A stretch of DNA of 64,000 nt from Paenimyroides baculatum (GTDB lineage Bacteria; Bacteroidota; Bacteroidia; Flavobacteriales; Flavobacteriaceae): contig NZ_VWSG01000012.1 in the NCBI RefSeq assembly GCF_008629655.1, positions 1 to 64,000 on the forward strand, in the 5' to 3' direction. How positions within the stretch are numbered: the stretch's first letter is position 1; each line of letters opens with the position of its first letter. A model generated the notes under the pieces. The model was not told the DNA's origin. It made no database searches and was given only the letters and a program-made list of their open reading frames with translations. Positions 1-9,033 of the stretch are shown one piece after another. Made by a program: the position numbers and the translations under genes.

Positions 1-121
1 TTTCACCGTCGTATAATGCAACTCCGGCACTGTCGTATCCTCTGTATTCTAAACGCTTTAATCCTTTAATAATGATAGGATAAGCTTCTCTTGGTCCAAT
101 ATAACCTACAATTCCACACAT
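1..121 (-). CDS. glmS: Glutamine-fructose-6-phosphate aminotransferase, N-terminal fragment
   Basis: GlmS makes glucosamine-6-phosphate from fructose-6-phosphate and glutamine, the first step towards UDP-GlcNAc for peptidoglycan and LPS. Only the first 40 residues are in the window; the rest lies beyond position 1. The protein begins MCGIVGYIG, so Cys2 becomes the N-terminal nucleophile of the class II glutamine amidotransferase domain once Met is removed. [11 protein letters not shown] at about residues 23-33 is a signature of this family. The start is fixed by that catalytic Cys. The identification is firm despite the truncation. Confidence 0.95.
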   Translation of the reverse strand, partial: MCGIVGYIGPREAYPIIIKGLKRLEYRGYDSAGVALYDGE

Positions 122-137
122 AAGTTTTTATTTTTGC

Positions 138-145
138 CAAATATA
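138..145 (-). promoter_or_regulatory. Candidate -7 promoter element of glmS
   Basis: On the minus strand this reads TATATTTG, a perfect match to the Bacteroidota -7 consensus TAnnTTTG, about 17 bases upstream of the glmS start codon. I see no clear -33 TTTG at the expected 19-23 base spacing. Confidence 0.55.
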
Positions 146-736
146 GTTATTAAAACTATAACTCATAATTTGGAAGGTTAAATTGCTATTATGATTTTAG
201 AAAATTCGAAACTCCTATAAAAGCTGATTCAGTTTCTGATGTCTCATTAACACTTAATTTTGTATGCTTATTTTTTTAAAATTTGCTGATTCTCCTATTC
301 GCTTATCTGCTATATGCGAATTTGCATATGTGCTTATTCGGTGATCCCGATAGCAATTAGGAGAAGTTATGATGTTTAACTTGGGAAAAAGAGAAATGAA
401 AAAAAAGAGATGGAATGGTGATAAGGTGACGAAACAACTCCCTATTTTCTTACCACAGATTCACAGATTATAAAGAATTTATTAAATTTTTTTATTAGTA
501 GGATGTATAAAATTACACGGACGCTGAATGTGGTACATTCAGTGGTTTTGATTGGAAAGATACACGACTTTAGTTTATGATGACATCTCGAAAAACAGCG
601 AAGCTTACACTTCTCCTCTTAATCTCAAATGCTCGAGGTGACAACAAATGCTCGGTATGACAGCTGGTTATTTAGATTTTCAGATTTAATTGACTGGTTT
701 ATTTATAATAGTTGCACTTTATTTGTTATAAAATTA

Positions 737-784
737 AAACCCTGACTACGCATAGGATTATTCGCATGCTTAGTCAGGGTTTGA
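737..784 (-). terminator. Rho-independent terminator of galE
   Basis: The arms AAAACCCTGACTA and TAGTCAGGGTTT pair. On the minus strand the hairpin is followed by TTTTAATTTTAT. It lies just downstream of the galE stop codon, and a degraded equivalent follows the galE pseudogene at 14040-14089. Confidence 0.8.
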
Positions 785-810
785 TTTAGTTGTAAAATTT
801 CAAAGATATA

Positions 811-1833
811 TTATTCCTTTACCTCTCCTAACTGTTGTTGAAATTTCCAAGCAGTCTGCATAGATGCTTGTAAGGGTGTGGTTGGTTGCCAGCCTAATTC
901 GTTTTTTGCAAAGGAATAATCGGCATAAGCCTGTACGATATCCCCTGCCCTACGTGGTTTTATTTCGTAATTGATCTTTAAATTGTTTGCCTCTTCAAAA
1001 GCCGTTACAATTTCCAATACTGTTGAACCGTTACCTGAACCTAGGTTAAAAAACTCCAGATTAGATTTGTTCTTCCCTTCCAATAAACGCTGCATTGCCT
1101 TTACGTGCGCATCTGCCAAATCGTTCACATCGATATAATCGCGTACTGCTGTACCGTCTCTGGTTTCGTAATCATTACCAAACACACCCAAACTCTCTCT
1201 GATTCCCATAGCAGTTTGTGTAACATATGGAATAAGGTTGTTTGGTATTCCGTTTGGAACTTCCCCAATTGTAGCCGAATTATGCGCACCGACCGGATTA
1301 AAATATCGTAACGCAATGGCATTTTTACCCGTAGCGTTTACAAAATCTTCAATGATTTCCTCGCCCATTTTCTTTGTATTGCCATACGGAGATTCCGGAC
1401 GCTTTAATGGAGTAGATTCGTTGATAGGCATAGCATCTGCCTGACCATACACGGTACATGAAGAGGAAAATATAAAATTATCTACCTTATTTTCTTCCAT
1501 CGCTTCCAGCACATTCATCAACCCCATTAAATTATTACGGTAATACATTAATGGTTTTTCTACTGATTCGCCCACCGCTTTGTACGCAGCAAAATGGATG
1601 ATTCCATCTATTTTATGGGATTGGAAAAAGACACTAACTGCATTAAGATCTTTCAGATCGATGTTGTAATACACAGGCTGGATTTTTGTTATAGCTGTTA
1701 TTTTTTCCCAAACTTCCAATTGTGAATTCGAAAGATCGTCGATTATATATACACTAAAACCTGCTTGTTGTAACGCTACCACTGTATGGGATCCAATATA
1801 ACCAAGACCGCCTGTTACCAATATATTTTTCAT
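811..1833 (-). CDS. galE: UDP-glucose 4-epimerase
   Basis: This NAD-dependent short-chain dehydrogenase/reductase interconverts UDP-glucose and UDP-galactose in the cytoplasm, feeding surface polysaccharide synthesis. At 340 residues it has the usual family length. The Rossmann motif TGGLGYIGSH is at residues 7-16. SSSCTVYG (123-130) supplies the catalytic Ser, and the YxxxK pair is Y150/K154 in SPYGNTK. It stands alone, with its own terminator downstream. A second, heavily mutated copy in the same orientation lies at 14116-15122, so this is the functional one. GalE enzymes that also act on UDP-GlcNAc cannot be separated by eye. Confidence 0.95.
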   Translation of the reverse strand: MKNILVTGGLGYIGSHTVVALQQAGFSVYIIDDLSNSQLEVWEKITAITKIQPVYYNIDLKDLNAVSVFFQSHKIDGIIHFAAYKAVGESVEKPLMYYRNNLMGLMNVLEAMEENKVDNFIFSSSCTVYGQADAMPINESTPLKRPESPYGNTKKMGEEIIEDFVNATGKNAIALRYFNPVGAHNSATIGEVPNGIPNNLIPYVTQTAMGIRESLGVFGNDYETRDGTAVRDYIDVNDLADAHVKAMQRLLEGKNKSNLEFFNLGSGNGSTVLEIVTAFEEANNLKINYEIKPRRAGDIVQAYADYSFAKNELGWQPTTPLQASMQTAWKFQQQLGEVKE

Positions 1834-2377
1834 TGCTTTATTTGCTTGTGTTCTTTTTATTGCTCTTGAAACTGCGGTGAAATTTACTACTTTTTTTGGA
1901 ATTAAAAGATTGTATGCTGCAAAAACTGCCGGATGTCAGGTGCCAGGTGTGTGGTGCCGGATGTTTGGTGTTTTTTACTGTTATATTAGTTAAACAGGTA
2001 AATGGTTATACGGGTTAATTAGTGGGAATCATTTAATCTGTGGTTAATATCGATAATTTGGGACAACGTTCATTTAAAGTTGAATTAGCTTCGCTCCCCA
2101 CATACTCTGCTCCATGTATTCGCAGACTTTGGACTCCGTCCTCGGGTGTTGAATAAATGATCGCGAGGCTATAGAGACAAGTTCTTTTTAGTTGTTGATA
2201 TGAAGATTTACCTATTCGCTGATCTGCATTTGCGGGCGTCTTAATAATTAGGAATTTTAATACTTCTACCATTAATTTTATTAAATATTTTTCAAAAAGA
2301 AATAAAAACTAAACAAAAAAAAACATTTTTTTATTAATTTTTTTTTAAATTTATCTTAAACTAACAATATAATTATT
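1834..2377. other. Non-coding stretch carrying direct repeat copy 1
   Basis: No gene is supported. It contains repeat copy 1 (1967-2149) and a CCTATTCGCTGATCTGC fragment near 2212 that resembles sequence near 292. The last 90 bases before the adhesin gene are very A/T-rich. Confidence 0.6.
1967..2149. repeat. Direct repeat copy 1 flanking the SprB-type gene
   Basis: This 183-bp block recurs in the same orientation at 7847-8027. The first 90 or so bases are identical. The rest differ by about five substitutions and one 2-base gap. The block contains no open gene of its own. Confidence 0.9.
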
Positions 2378-5300
2378 ATGAAAAAAACTACACAATCAGC
2401 AAGTATTAAAGTAAGATGGTTAGGCTGCCGATCTATAATTCTTTTATTACTTTTCGCCTACCTGCCTTTTTTAAATTTAAATGCGCAAACCTTTAGTTAC
2501 ACAGGAGCTGTACAAACCGTAACACTACCGGCAGGTTCTTATGAAATTGAAATGTGGGGAGCTGACGGAGGTAAAGGTTTTCACACCTCTCAGATAATTA
2601 ATGAAGGTAAAGGTGGATATTCTAAAGGAATTCTAACGGTAACTTCACCTACTACATATTATATTTATGTTGGAGGCAAAGGAGCCGATGCTGCGGGTAG
2701 TGCGGTTGGCGATATTCATTTAGGGGGATGGAATGGCGGAGGCGATTCTGGTCAGAACAATTATTCAACAGCAACTCAATATCGTGCAGGCGGTGGAGGG
2801 GGCGGAACCGACATTAGAACAGCACAGAATTCTACTTACGCTAACAGATTAATTGTTGCCGGCGGCGGCGGCGGCGGCGTGTATCTTGCTACTTATCCGG
2901 GTGGACATGGTGGTGGAATTACAGGCGGAAATGGAGGTAACACTTACAACGGAAATGGAGGTACACAAACCGCAGGCGGAACAGCAAATGGAAGTACCGG
3001 TAATATAGCAGGAACAGCAGGTGCTTTGGGAACAGGCGGAGCTGGAGGTACAGCAAGCACAAAATCTGCAGGCGGAGGCGGAGGCGGAGGCTATTATGGC
3101 GGAGGCGGAGGCGCTACTGGTAATACTTCATCATCGCAAGGCGGAGGCGGAGGCGGTTCCTCATATATTGGAGGAATAACTACAGGTGTAACTATAATGT
3201 ATGGTACAGCGGGCTTTGTTCCTAATCTTGATATTGTTGGAAATGGTAGAGTTATCATTACATCACTGGCACCGTGTACGGGTACGCCAACCTCAGGTAT
3301 AGCATCAGCTACCACTCGAAATTGCGCCAGTCAACCGTTCACTTTGTCTGTTACCGGTGCAACCAAGGCAGGTGGTATTACTTACCAATGGCAGCGTTCT
3401 AACGCAGGAGCTAATACGTTTACCAATATTACAGGTGCAACAAGCGCCTCTTACAATGTAAGCAATCAAACTTCAGATAGTGATTATCGTTTTGTGGTAA
3501 CATGTGCAAACGGAAACGGTACAAGCACGTCTAATGTAGTTACCGTTACACAGATCCCAACTGGAAATATATCTGAGAATTTTGATACAACGGCTGTTGG
3601 CACAACAGCTGTTCCATCGCTCCCTACGTGTTGGAGTTTTATAGATAATGTTGCTACAACTGGATATTTATATACATACGATTTAGCGTCAAGCGCACCT
3701 TATTCCGGAGCTAATTACGTTAGATTGTATAGAACAAATTCTACCACTAATGCTTCGCAGGAATTAGTGCTTGTTTCACCTGAAACAGTCAACTTAGGTA
3801 ACGGAACCAAACAATTACGGTTTTATGTAAAAACATACGGGACAACTGCCGGTACATACGATAATAAACTAGAAGTCTTGTCAATGTCTAATACCACATC
3901 TACTTCCGGTGCCACTGTCTTAGCAACTTTTACACCGAATCATGTAGGGTATCAGGAATACATTGTTCCTTTACCGGCAGGTACAAATGATTTTTTTGGT
4001 TTTAGATTAGCATATAATGGAACAACAACTGCATCAAGTGTTTCAATAGACGATATTTATTATGAAAATAGAGAAGCCTGCTTTTTCGCAACCAATTTAG
4101 CAGTTCCTACATTTGCACAAACCACTGCTACTCTTTCATGGACAACTTCAGTTGATACAACTGTTACCGGTTATGAATATGAAGTACGCTCTAGCGGTGC
4201 GCCAGGATCGGGTGCAACAGGCTTAGCAGCATCGGGAACGGTTACCGGTGTAACAACCACTACAGCTAATGTAACAGGTTTAAATCCGTCAACCAGATAT
4301 TTCGTATATATTAGAAGTATTTGTGGAACAGCAACAGGAAGATGGAATCCTAACTTTGCAGAATTCACTACTTTGTGTGCCGTAAGTAATGGTTTTTATG
4401 AAAATTTTGATACTACGGCTGTAGGATCAACTACAACGCCTTCCCTGCCTATATGTTGGAGTTTTATTGATGATGTAGTCACTTCAGGTTACCTTTATAC
4501 ATACGATTTAGCATCCAGTGCACCACAGTCAGGAGCAAATTATATACGTATGTACAGAACTAATTCTACTACAAATGCTGCGCAAGAATTAGTGATGATT
4601 TCCCCAGAGACCAATAATTTAGGAAATGGTGCAAAGCAAATACGTTTTTCTGTAAAAACTTATGGAACAAGTGCCACTACCTATGTGAATAAGTTAGAAG
4701 TGCTTTCTATGTCAAGTGCAACTTCCACTACTGGTGCAACTGTTTTAGCAACATTTACACCTAATCAAGTTGCTTATCAAGAATACGTAGTGCAATTACC
4801 GGCAGGGACTAATGATTATTTTGGTTTTAGGTTAGCGTATAATGGTGTAACCACTGCTTCGTCTGTTTCTATTGACGATGTTTATTACGAAGATATACCG
4901 GCACCTACACTAACAACCACCCAAACCAATAATTTATGTTTTGGCGAAGCCAACGGTATGGGATCGGTTGTGGTAAAAGATGGGGTTATGCCATTAACAT
5001 ATTCATGGAGCCCTTCTGGAGGAACAAGTGCCGTAGCAACAGGATTGGCAGCAGGTACGTATACCGTAACAGTAACCGATGCATTAAGTCGTACAGCAAC
5101 AGCAACCGTTACAATAACAGAACCTGCACAGATATTATCTAATTCGATAATTACCCAAATAAGTTGCAACGGATCAAACAACGGTAGTATTACCATTGCA
5201 CCAACAGGAGGAACCTTACCATATACTTATTTATGGAGTACAGGCGCTACAACAGGCACCTCATTATCAAACCTTACTCCTGGATCTTATTCTGTAACGA

Positions 5301-7654
5301 TTACCGATGTAAATGGATGTACAGCAACAGAAAACATTACCATAACAGAGCCGGCTGTATTAACAACAACAAACAGCGCACAAACCAATGTTAGCTGGTA
5401 TGGTGGTAATGACGGATCAGCAACTGTATCGGCAACAGGCGGAACAGCACCATATACTTATTCTTGGAGTAATGGAGCAACGGCAGCAACAGCATCCAAT
5501 TTAATTGCAGGTACTTATACCGTAATTGTAACCGACGCGAATGGTTGTACAAGCTCGTTAGATTTTATAATAACGCAGCCAATTCCTTTAATGGTTCAGT
5601 CGGTATCGCAAACCAACGTAAGTTGTAATGCAGGCACTAACGGTACCGCAGCGATTGTTGCCATGGGCGGTAACGCACCTTATACTTATTTATGGAGTAA
5701 TGGAGCAACAAGTTCAGCTGTAGCAAACTTAACAGCAGGTACTTATACGGTAACGGTAACCGATTCAACAGGAAATACCATTACCCAAAGCTTTACCATT
5801 ACAGAGCCTGCAGCTTTAGCAAGCACCATGGTTAAAACCGATATTACCTGTAATTTTGCAAGTAACGGAACAGCAACAGTAAGTGTAACAGGCGGTACGG
5901 CACCATACACCTATTTCTGGTCTAACGGAATGACAACTGCAACAGCAAATAATTTAAACGTTGGAAACTACACAGTAGACGTTACCGATGCCAACGGCTG
6001 TAAAGCAACTGCAACGGTGTCAATTACCCAGCCTACGGCATTAGTTGCAGCTCTAACCAGCAATAACATATCATGTTACGGACAAGTAGATGGTACAGCG
6101 AGTGTAACCGTAAGTGGCGGAACAGCACCTTATACGTATTCATGGTCAAACGGACAAACAGGGACATCGCTTAGCAGTTTAGCAAAAGGTTCTTATACTT
6201 TAACGGTAACCGATGCTAACAACTGTACGGTAACCCAAAGTTTCACTATAACCGAACCTGCGTTTGTACACCCACCGGTTGCAGTAAACCAAAGTTTCTG
6301 TATAGGTCAGAATGCAACCTTGGCAAATATGGTAATAACAGGAAGCAGTATTAAATGGTACAATGCAGCAAGTGCCGGTACCTTATTACCTGCAACTACG
6401 GTATTAACCAATGGAACTACCTATTACGCATCGCAAACAGTAGGCACATGCGAAAGTGCTACCAGAACAGCGGTGCAGGTTACATTAAACCAAGGAATAC
6501 CATTGACTACCACACAGTTAAATGTTTGTAGCAATACCAGAGTTCAAAACATGACAATTGACGGTTTTAACTTTACTCAGTTAAGATGGTACAGCAGCGC
6601 AACAAGTACGGTTGTTTTACCTTCAAGCCAGTTGTTAGCTACAACAACTTATTATGTAAGTTCTGTAGTAGGAACATGTGAATCAACAAGACAAGCAATC
6701 CAAGTAACAGTAGCAGCTACAGTACCAACACCAACGGCAACCTCACAGGTAGCCTGCGGTAACAGTACGTTGAATGATTTGGTTGTAACCAAAGATTCAT
6801 CGGCAACATTACAGTGGTACTCATCTATGCAATCTATGATACCTTTAGTAGGAACAACACAGGTTTCAACAGGAACATATTATGTACAACAAGTTATTGG
6901 TACGTGCGAATCGGTACGTATAGCAGTACCTGTACAGGTAATAAATGTAAGCACACCTTCAATGACCTCTATAGCTACATGTGATGGCAATACTATTGCA
7001 GATCTACATCCAAGTACAGGAACTTATGTTTGGTATGTAAATAACACCACAACCACAGCTTTACCTGATACTTTTGTAGTAAAATCGGGTACATACTATA
7101 TTGCACATGAGGTATCGGGATGTATATCACCAAGAACAAATGTATCTGTTAATGTAAATGCACGACCAGGGAATGCAACAGGACAGTCGAATCAATTGTT
7201 TGGATTTGCAGCGAAAGTGTCTGATTTACAAATGAACGAACCAAATGTAAGCTGGTTTGCAAGTTTTAGTGATGCCGTTAAGCAAGTCAACCAATTACCA
7301 GCAAGTCAACCATTGCAAGATCAAACAACATATTATGGAATATTGACAGGTTCTAATAATTGTGGAAGTGCTATACCTGCAGCAGTAACGGTAACGTTAA
7401 ATTTAAGCAATGCAGAGTTAGATCTTACCCAATTGAAATACTATCCAAACCCGGTGGATTCTGAATTAAACATCAGCTATATTGAAGAAATCAAGAAAGT
7501 TGAAGTATTCACCATAACAGGACAAAGAGTATTTGGTAACGATTACCAAGGCAACGAAGTAAAAGTTGATTTAAGCAGATTAAGTGCAGGAACTTATCTT
7601 GTTAAAATAGAAACAGCAAAAGCTTCACAGTTTGTGAAAATCGTTAAGAAATAA
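2378..7654 (+). CDS. SprB-repeat cell-surface protein with T9SS sorting domain
   Basis: A 1758-residue exported protein, probably an adhesin. A hydrophobic signal peptide ends in LNLNAQ near residue 37. Next comes a glycine-rich domain (about 60-300) with long Gly runs and RLIVAGGGGGG. Two similar MAM/jelly-roll-like domains (about 398-563 and 672-838, each with a NFDTTAVG start) flank a fibronectin type III domain (about 576-666). Six SprB repeats follow (about 845-1295), each with a PYTYxWSNG core and a FTITEP-type end. Several Ig-like modules then share a TCES motif. The C-terminus (from about 1683) has the type A sorting domain, with YYPNPV and LSAGTYLVKIE, ending in KIVKK. SprB repeats are known from gliding adhesins. 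Which surface this one binds is unknown. Confidence 0.9.
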   Translation: MKKTTQSASIKVRWLGCRSIILLLLFAYLPFLNLNAQTFSYTGAVQTVTLPAGSYEIEMWGADGGKGFHTSQIINEGKGGYSKGILTVTSPTTYYIYVGGKGADAAGSAVGDIHLGGWNGGGDSGQNNYSTATQYRAGGGGGGTDIRTAQNSTYANRLIVAGGGGGGVYLATYPGGHGGGITGGNGGNTYNGNGGTQTAGGTANGSTGNIAGTAGALGTGGAGGTASTKSAGGGGGGGYYGGGGGATGNTSSSQGGGGGGSSYIGGITTGVTIMYGTAGFVPNLDIVGNGRVIITSLAPCTGTPTSGIASATTRNCASQPFTLSVTGATKAGGITYQWQRSNAGANTFTNITGATSASYNVSNQTSDSDYRFVVTCANGNGTSTSNVVTVTQIPTGNISENFDTTAVGTTAVPSLPTCWSFIDNVATTGYLYTYDLASSAPYSGANYVRLYRTNSTTNASQELVLVSPETVNLGNGTKQLRFYVKTYGTTAGTYDNKLEVLSMSNTTSTSGATVLATFTPNHVGYQEYIVPLPAGTNDFFGFRLAYNGTTTASSVSIDDIYYENREACFFATNLAVPTFAQTTATLSWTTSVDTTVTGYEYEVRSSGAPGSGATGLAASGTVTGVTTTTANVTGLNPSTRYFVYIRSICGTATGRWNPNFAEFTTLCAVSNGFYENFDTTAVGSTTTPSLPICWSFIDDVVTSGYLYTYDLASSAPQSGANYIRMYRTNSTTNAAQELVMISPETNNLGNGAKQIRFSVKTYGTSATTYVNKLEVLSMSSATSTTGATVLATFTPNQVAYQEYVVQLPAGTNDYFGFRLAYNGVTTASSVSIDDVYYEDIPAPTLTTTQTNNLCFGEANGMGSVVVKDGVMPLTYSWSPSGGTSAVATGLAAGTYTVTVTDALSRTATATVTITEPAQILSNSIITQISCNGSNNGSITIAPTGGTLPYTYLWSTGATTGTSLSNLTPGSYSVTITDVNGCTATENITITEPAVLTTTNSAQTNVSWYGGNDGSATVSATGGTAPYTYSWSNGATAATASNLIAGTYTVIVTDANGCTSSLDFIITQPIPLMVQSVSQTNVSCNAGTNGTAAIVAMGGNAPYTYLWSNGATSSAVANLTAGTYTVTVTDSTGNTITQSFTITEPAALASTMVKTDITCNFASNGTATVSVTGGTAPYTYFWSNGMTTATANNLNVGNYTVDVTDANGCKATATVSITQPTALVAALTSNNISCYGQVDGTASVTVSGGTAPYTYSWSNGQTGTSLSSLAKGSYTLTVTDANNCTVTQSFTITEPAFVHPPVAVNQSFCIGQNATLANMVITGSSIKWYNAASAGTLLPATTVLTNGTTYYASQTVGTCESATRTAVQVTLNQGIPLTTTQLNVCSNTRVQNMTIDGFNFTQLRWYSSATSTVVLPSSQLLATTTYYVSSVVGTCESTRQAIQVTVAATVPTPTATSQVACGNSTLNDLVVTKDSSATLQWYSSMQSMIPLVGTTQVSTGTYYVQQVIGTCESVRIAVPVQVINVSTPSMTSIATCDGNTIADLHPSTGTYVWYVNNTTTTALPDTFVVKSGTYYIAHEVSGCISPRTNVSVNVNARPGNATGQSNQLFGFAAKVSDLQMNEPNVSWFASFSDAVKQVNQLPASQPLQDQTTYYGILTGSNNCGSAIPAAVTVTLNLSNAELDLTQLKYYPNPVDSELNISYIEEIKKVEVFTITGQRVFGNDYQGNEVKVDLSRLSAGTYLVKIETAKASQFVKIVKK
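2861..2878 (+). repeat. (GGC)6 triplet microsatellite inside the adhesin gene
   Basis: Six perfect GGC units encode consecutive glycines. Related GGCGGA runs lie at 3071-3091 and 3140-3156. All are in frame, so slippage would change glycine number without a frameshift. Confidence 0.8.
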
Positions 7655-7670
7655 TGTAATTAAATAAAAC

Positions 7671-7704
7671 AAAAAAGCCGTTCATAATGAACGGCTTTTT
7701 TTTA
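7671..7704 (+). terminator. Terminator of the SprB-type gene
   Basis: The arms AAAAAAGCCGTTCA and TGAACGGCTTTTTT form a strong stem with a 3-base loop, followed by T residues, 17 bases after the stop codon. Confidence 0.9.
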
Positions 7705-7846
7705 TGTGGTATTCACAGATCCCTATAGCTATCGGGACAGGTTGTTTGGTGCGGGGTGTCAAATTGTGTTAGAAGATTAATTCGTGTGGAATCCTTCTAA
7801 TCTGTATTGCACCAGTTGAAAGTTTAATGTTTAACGTTGGGTGCTG

Positions 7847-8027
7847 GGTGTTTTTTACTGTTATATTAGTTAAACAGGTAAATGGTTATACGGGTTAATT
7901 AGTGGGAATCATTTAATCTGTGGTTAATATCGATAATTTGGGACAACGTTCGTTTAAGGTTGAATTAGATTCGCCCCACATACCCTGCTCCATGTATTCG
8001 CAGACTTTGGACTCCGTCCTCGGATGT
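7847..8027. repeat. Direct repeat copy 2 flanking the SprB-type gene
   Basis: The partner of 1967-2149, in the same orientation and nearly identical. It lies between the adhesin terminator and the toxin-antitoxin promoter. Confidence 0.9.
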
Positions 8028-8083
8028 AGAAGCGTTTAACTGTTTAAAGATAATGAAATGTAGCTGCCTACTTAAAAACAAAT

Positions 8084-8127
8084 TTTGAAAAAAAACGTAT
8101 AAAAAAACTATATTTGTACGTATAAAA
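8084..8127 (+). promoter_or_regulatory. Promoter and candidate operator of the toxin-antitoxin operon
   Basis: TTTG at 8084-8087 and TATATTTG at 8109-8116 are spaced 21 bases apart, matching the Bacteroidota -33/-7 pair. The decamer ACGTATAAAA occurs twice in direct orientation (8095-8104 and 8118-8127), 23 bases apart, bracketing the -7 element. Antitoxins with a ribbon-helix-helix fold typically bind such repeats to repress their own operon. That role is inferred here. Confidence 0.6.
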
Positions 8128-8136
8128 TTATAAATT

Positions 8137-8391
8137 ATGGATTCTAAATTAACATTAAAGCTAGATGAAAATGTTATTGAGCGTGCAAAAAAATATGCTG
8201 CGGCAAAAAAATTAAGTTTATCGCGATTAATTGAGAATTATCTTGATGCACTAACTAATGATGAACTTAATAATTTGGAAATTTCGCCATTTGTTAAAAG
8301 TATAGCTACCGGCAAACAATTGCCTAATGAAATAGACAAGGATAGGTTAAAGGACGATTGCATTGATTATTTATATAGAAAATACAGATAA
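8137..8391 (+). CDS. DUF6364-type antitoxin, ribbon-helix-helix-like
   Basis: An 84-residue protein that I read as the antitoxin and autoregulator of the following PIN toxin. The N-terminus (LTLKLDENVIERAKKYA) has the beta strand plus amphipathic helix of a ribbon-helix-helix fold, followed by SLSRLIENYLD. The C-terminal half is acidic and probably wraps the toxin. Its stop codon is one base from the toxin's ATG, so the two are co-transcribed. Antitoxins of this DUF6364 kind are common beside PIN toxins in Bacteroidota. The exact DNA target is not known from sequence. Confidence 0.8.
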   Translation: MDSKLTLKLDENVIERAKKYAAAKKLSLSRLIENYLDALTNDELNNLEISPFVKSIATGKQLPNEIDKDRLKDDCIDYLYRKYR

Positions 8392-8392
8392 A

Positions 8393-8812
8393 ATGAAAAA
8401 TGTTTTTTTAGATACAAACATCATTCTCGATTTTCTCGGCGAGAGAGCCGGCTTTTACGAACCTGCTGCCAGAATTTTAACGCTGGCGGATCTTAAAAAA
8501 ATCAAAATATATACTTCTGCGGTTTCTATAGCGAATACATATCATCTTTTAACCAAATATGAAAATCATGAAAGTGCCATTGAAAAAATACGGAAATTTA
8601 ACGTTTTATGTACCATTGCAACTATAGATGATGAAGTACTTGATAAAGCAATAAATTCGAACTTCAAAGATTTTGGAGATTCTATACAATCTTTTAGTGC
8701 TATCGCTTCTGGTTGTAACCTTATTATAACAAGAAATGAAAAAGATTTTAAACATGCATTGATACCTGTTATGAATCCGATTGGTTTTTTACAAAGCTTT
8801 AAGAATAGTTGA
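8393..8812 (+). CDS. PIN-domain toxin (VapC-like ribonuclease)
   Basis: A 139-residue PIN-domain protein, predicted to be a metal-dependent RNase held inactive by the upstream antitoxin. The first acidic motif FLDTNIILD places the catalytic Asp at residue 7. FGDSIQSFSA supplies the central conserved Asp, and TRNEKDF near the C-terminus supplies the last acidic site. I chose the ATG immediately after the antitoxin stop. An alternative ATG 30 bases upstream would overlap the antitoxin and add ten residues with no homology to the PIN fold. The tRNA or mRNA target cannot be told from sequence. Confidence 0.85.
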   Translation: MKNVFLDTNIILDFLGERAGFYEPAARILTLADLKKIKIYTSAVSIANTYHLLTKYENHESAIEKIRKFNVLCTIATIDDEVLDKAINSNFKDFGDSIQSFSAIASGCNLIITRNEKDFKHALIPVMNPIGFLQSFKNS

Positions 8813-9012
8813 TGAATGCTGGGTGAGGGATAATGGTGTTTGGTGATAGGTGTTTTTCTTTTTGAATTGGTGAAGTGATGAATTGCTGTATCCAGTACAG
8901 ATTAAAATGCATCACACGAATTAATAATACTTGCACTATCATAAATCATCCTAACATCAAAATCTGGACCTCTGTGGTAAAAAAAATTAATCAAAAACCT
9001 CTACAAACTGTC

Positions 9013-9033
9013 ACTCTGAACTTGATTCAGAGT
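9013..9033. repeat. Hairpin repeat, copy A
   Basis: ACTCTGAA and TTCAGAGT form a perfect 8-bp stem around the 5-base loop CTTGA. It is the inverted counterpart of copy B. Confidence 0.8.

Larger units (their letters stand above)
122..810. other. Non-coding stretch between glmS and galE
   Basis: I see no credible gene here. The glmS promoter is at the left end and the galE terminator at the right end. Between them are decayed pieces of dispersed repeats: a half-eroded TCCCGATAGC palindrome at 344-361, and a CACAGATTCACAGAT-type fragment near 460. Confidence 0.6.
7705..8136. other. Non-coding stretch carrying direct repeat copy 2
   Basis: It holds a near-perfect palindrome of the TCCCGATAGCTATCGGGA family (7720-7737), direct repeat copy 2 (7847-8027) and the toxin-antitoxin promoter. 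No gene is visible. Confidence 0.6.

Noticed and set aside
2033..2272. 79-codon open frame on the minus strand
   Set aside because: It runs mostly through non-coding direct repeat copy 1. The second copy does not keep an equivalent frame because of a 2-base gap.
3094..3315. Proline-rich open frame antisense to the adhesin
   Set aside because: It is the reverse strand of the GGA/GGC glycine codons and has no independent support.
1967..8027. Composite transposon around the adhesin gene
   Set aside because: The 180-bp repeats contain no transposase, no terminal inverted repeats, and I see no target-site duplication.
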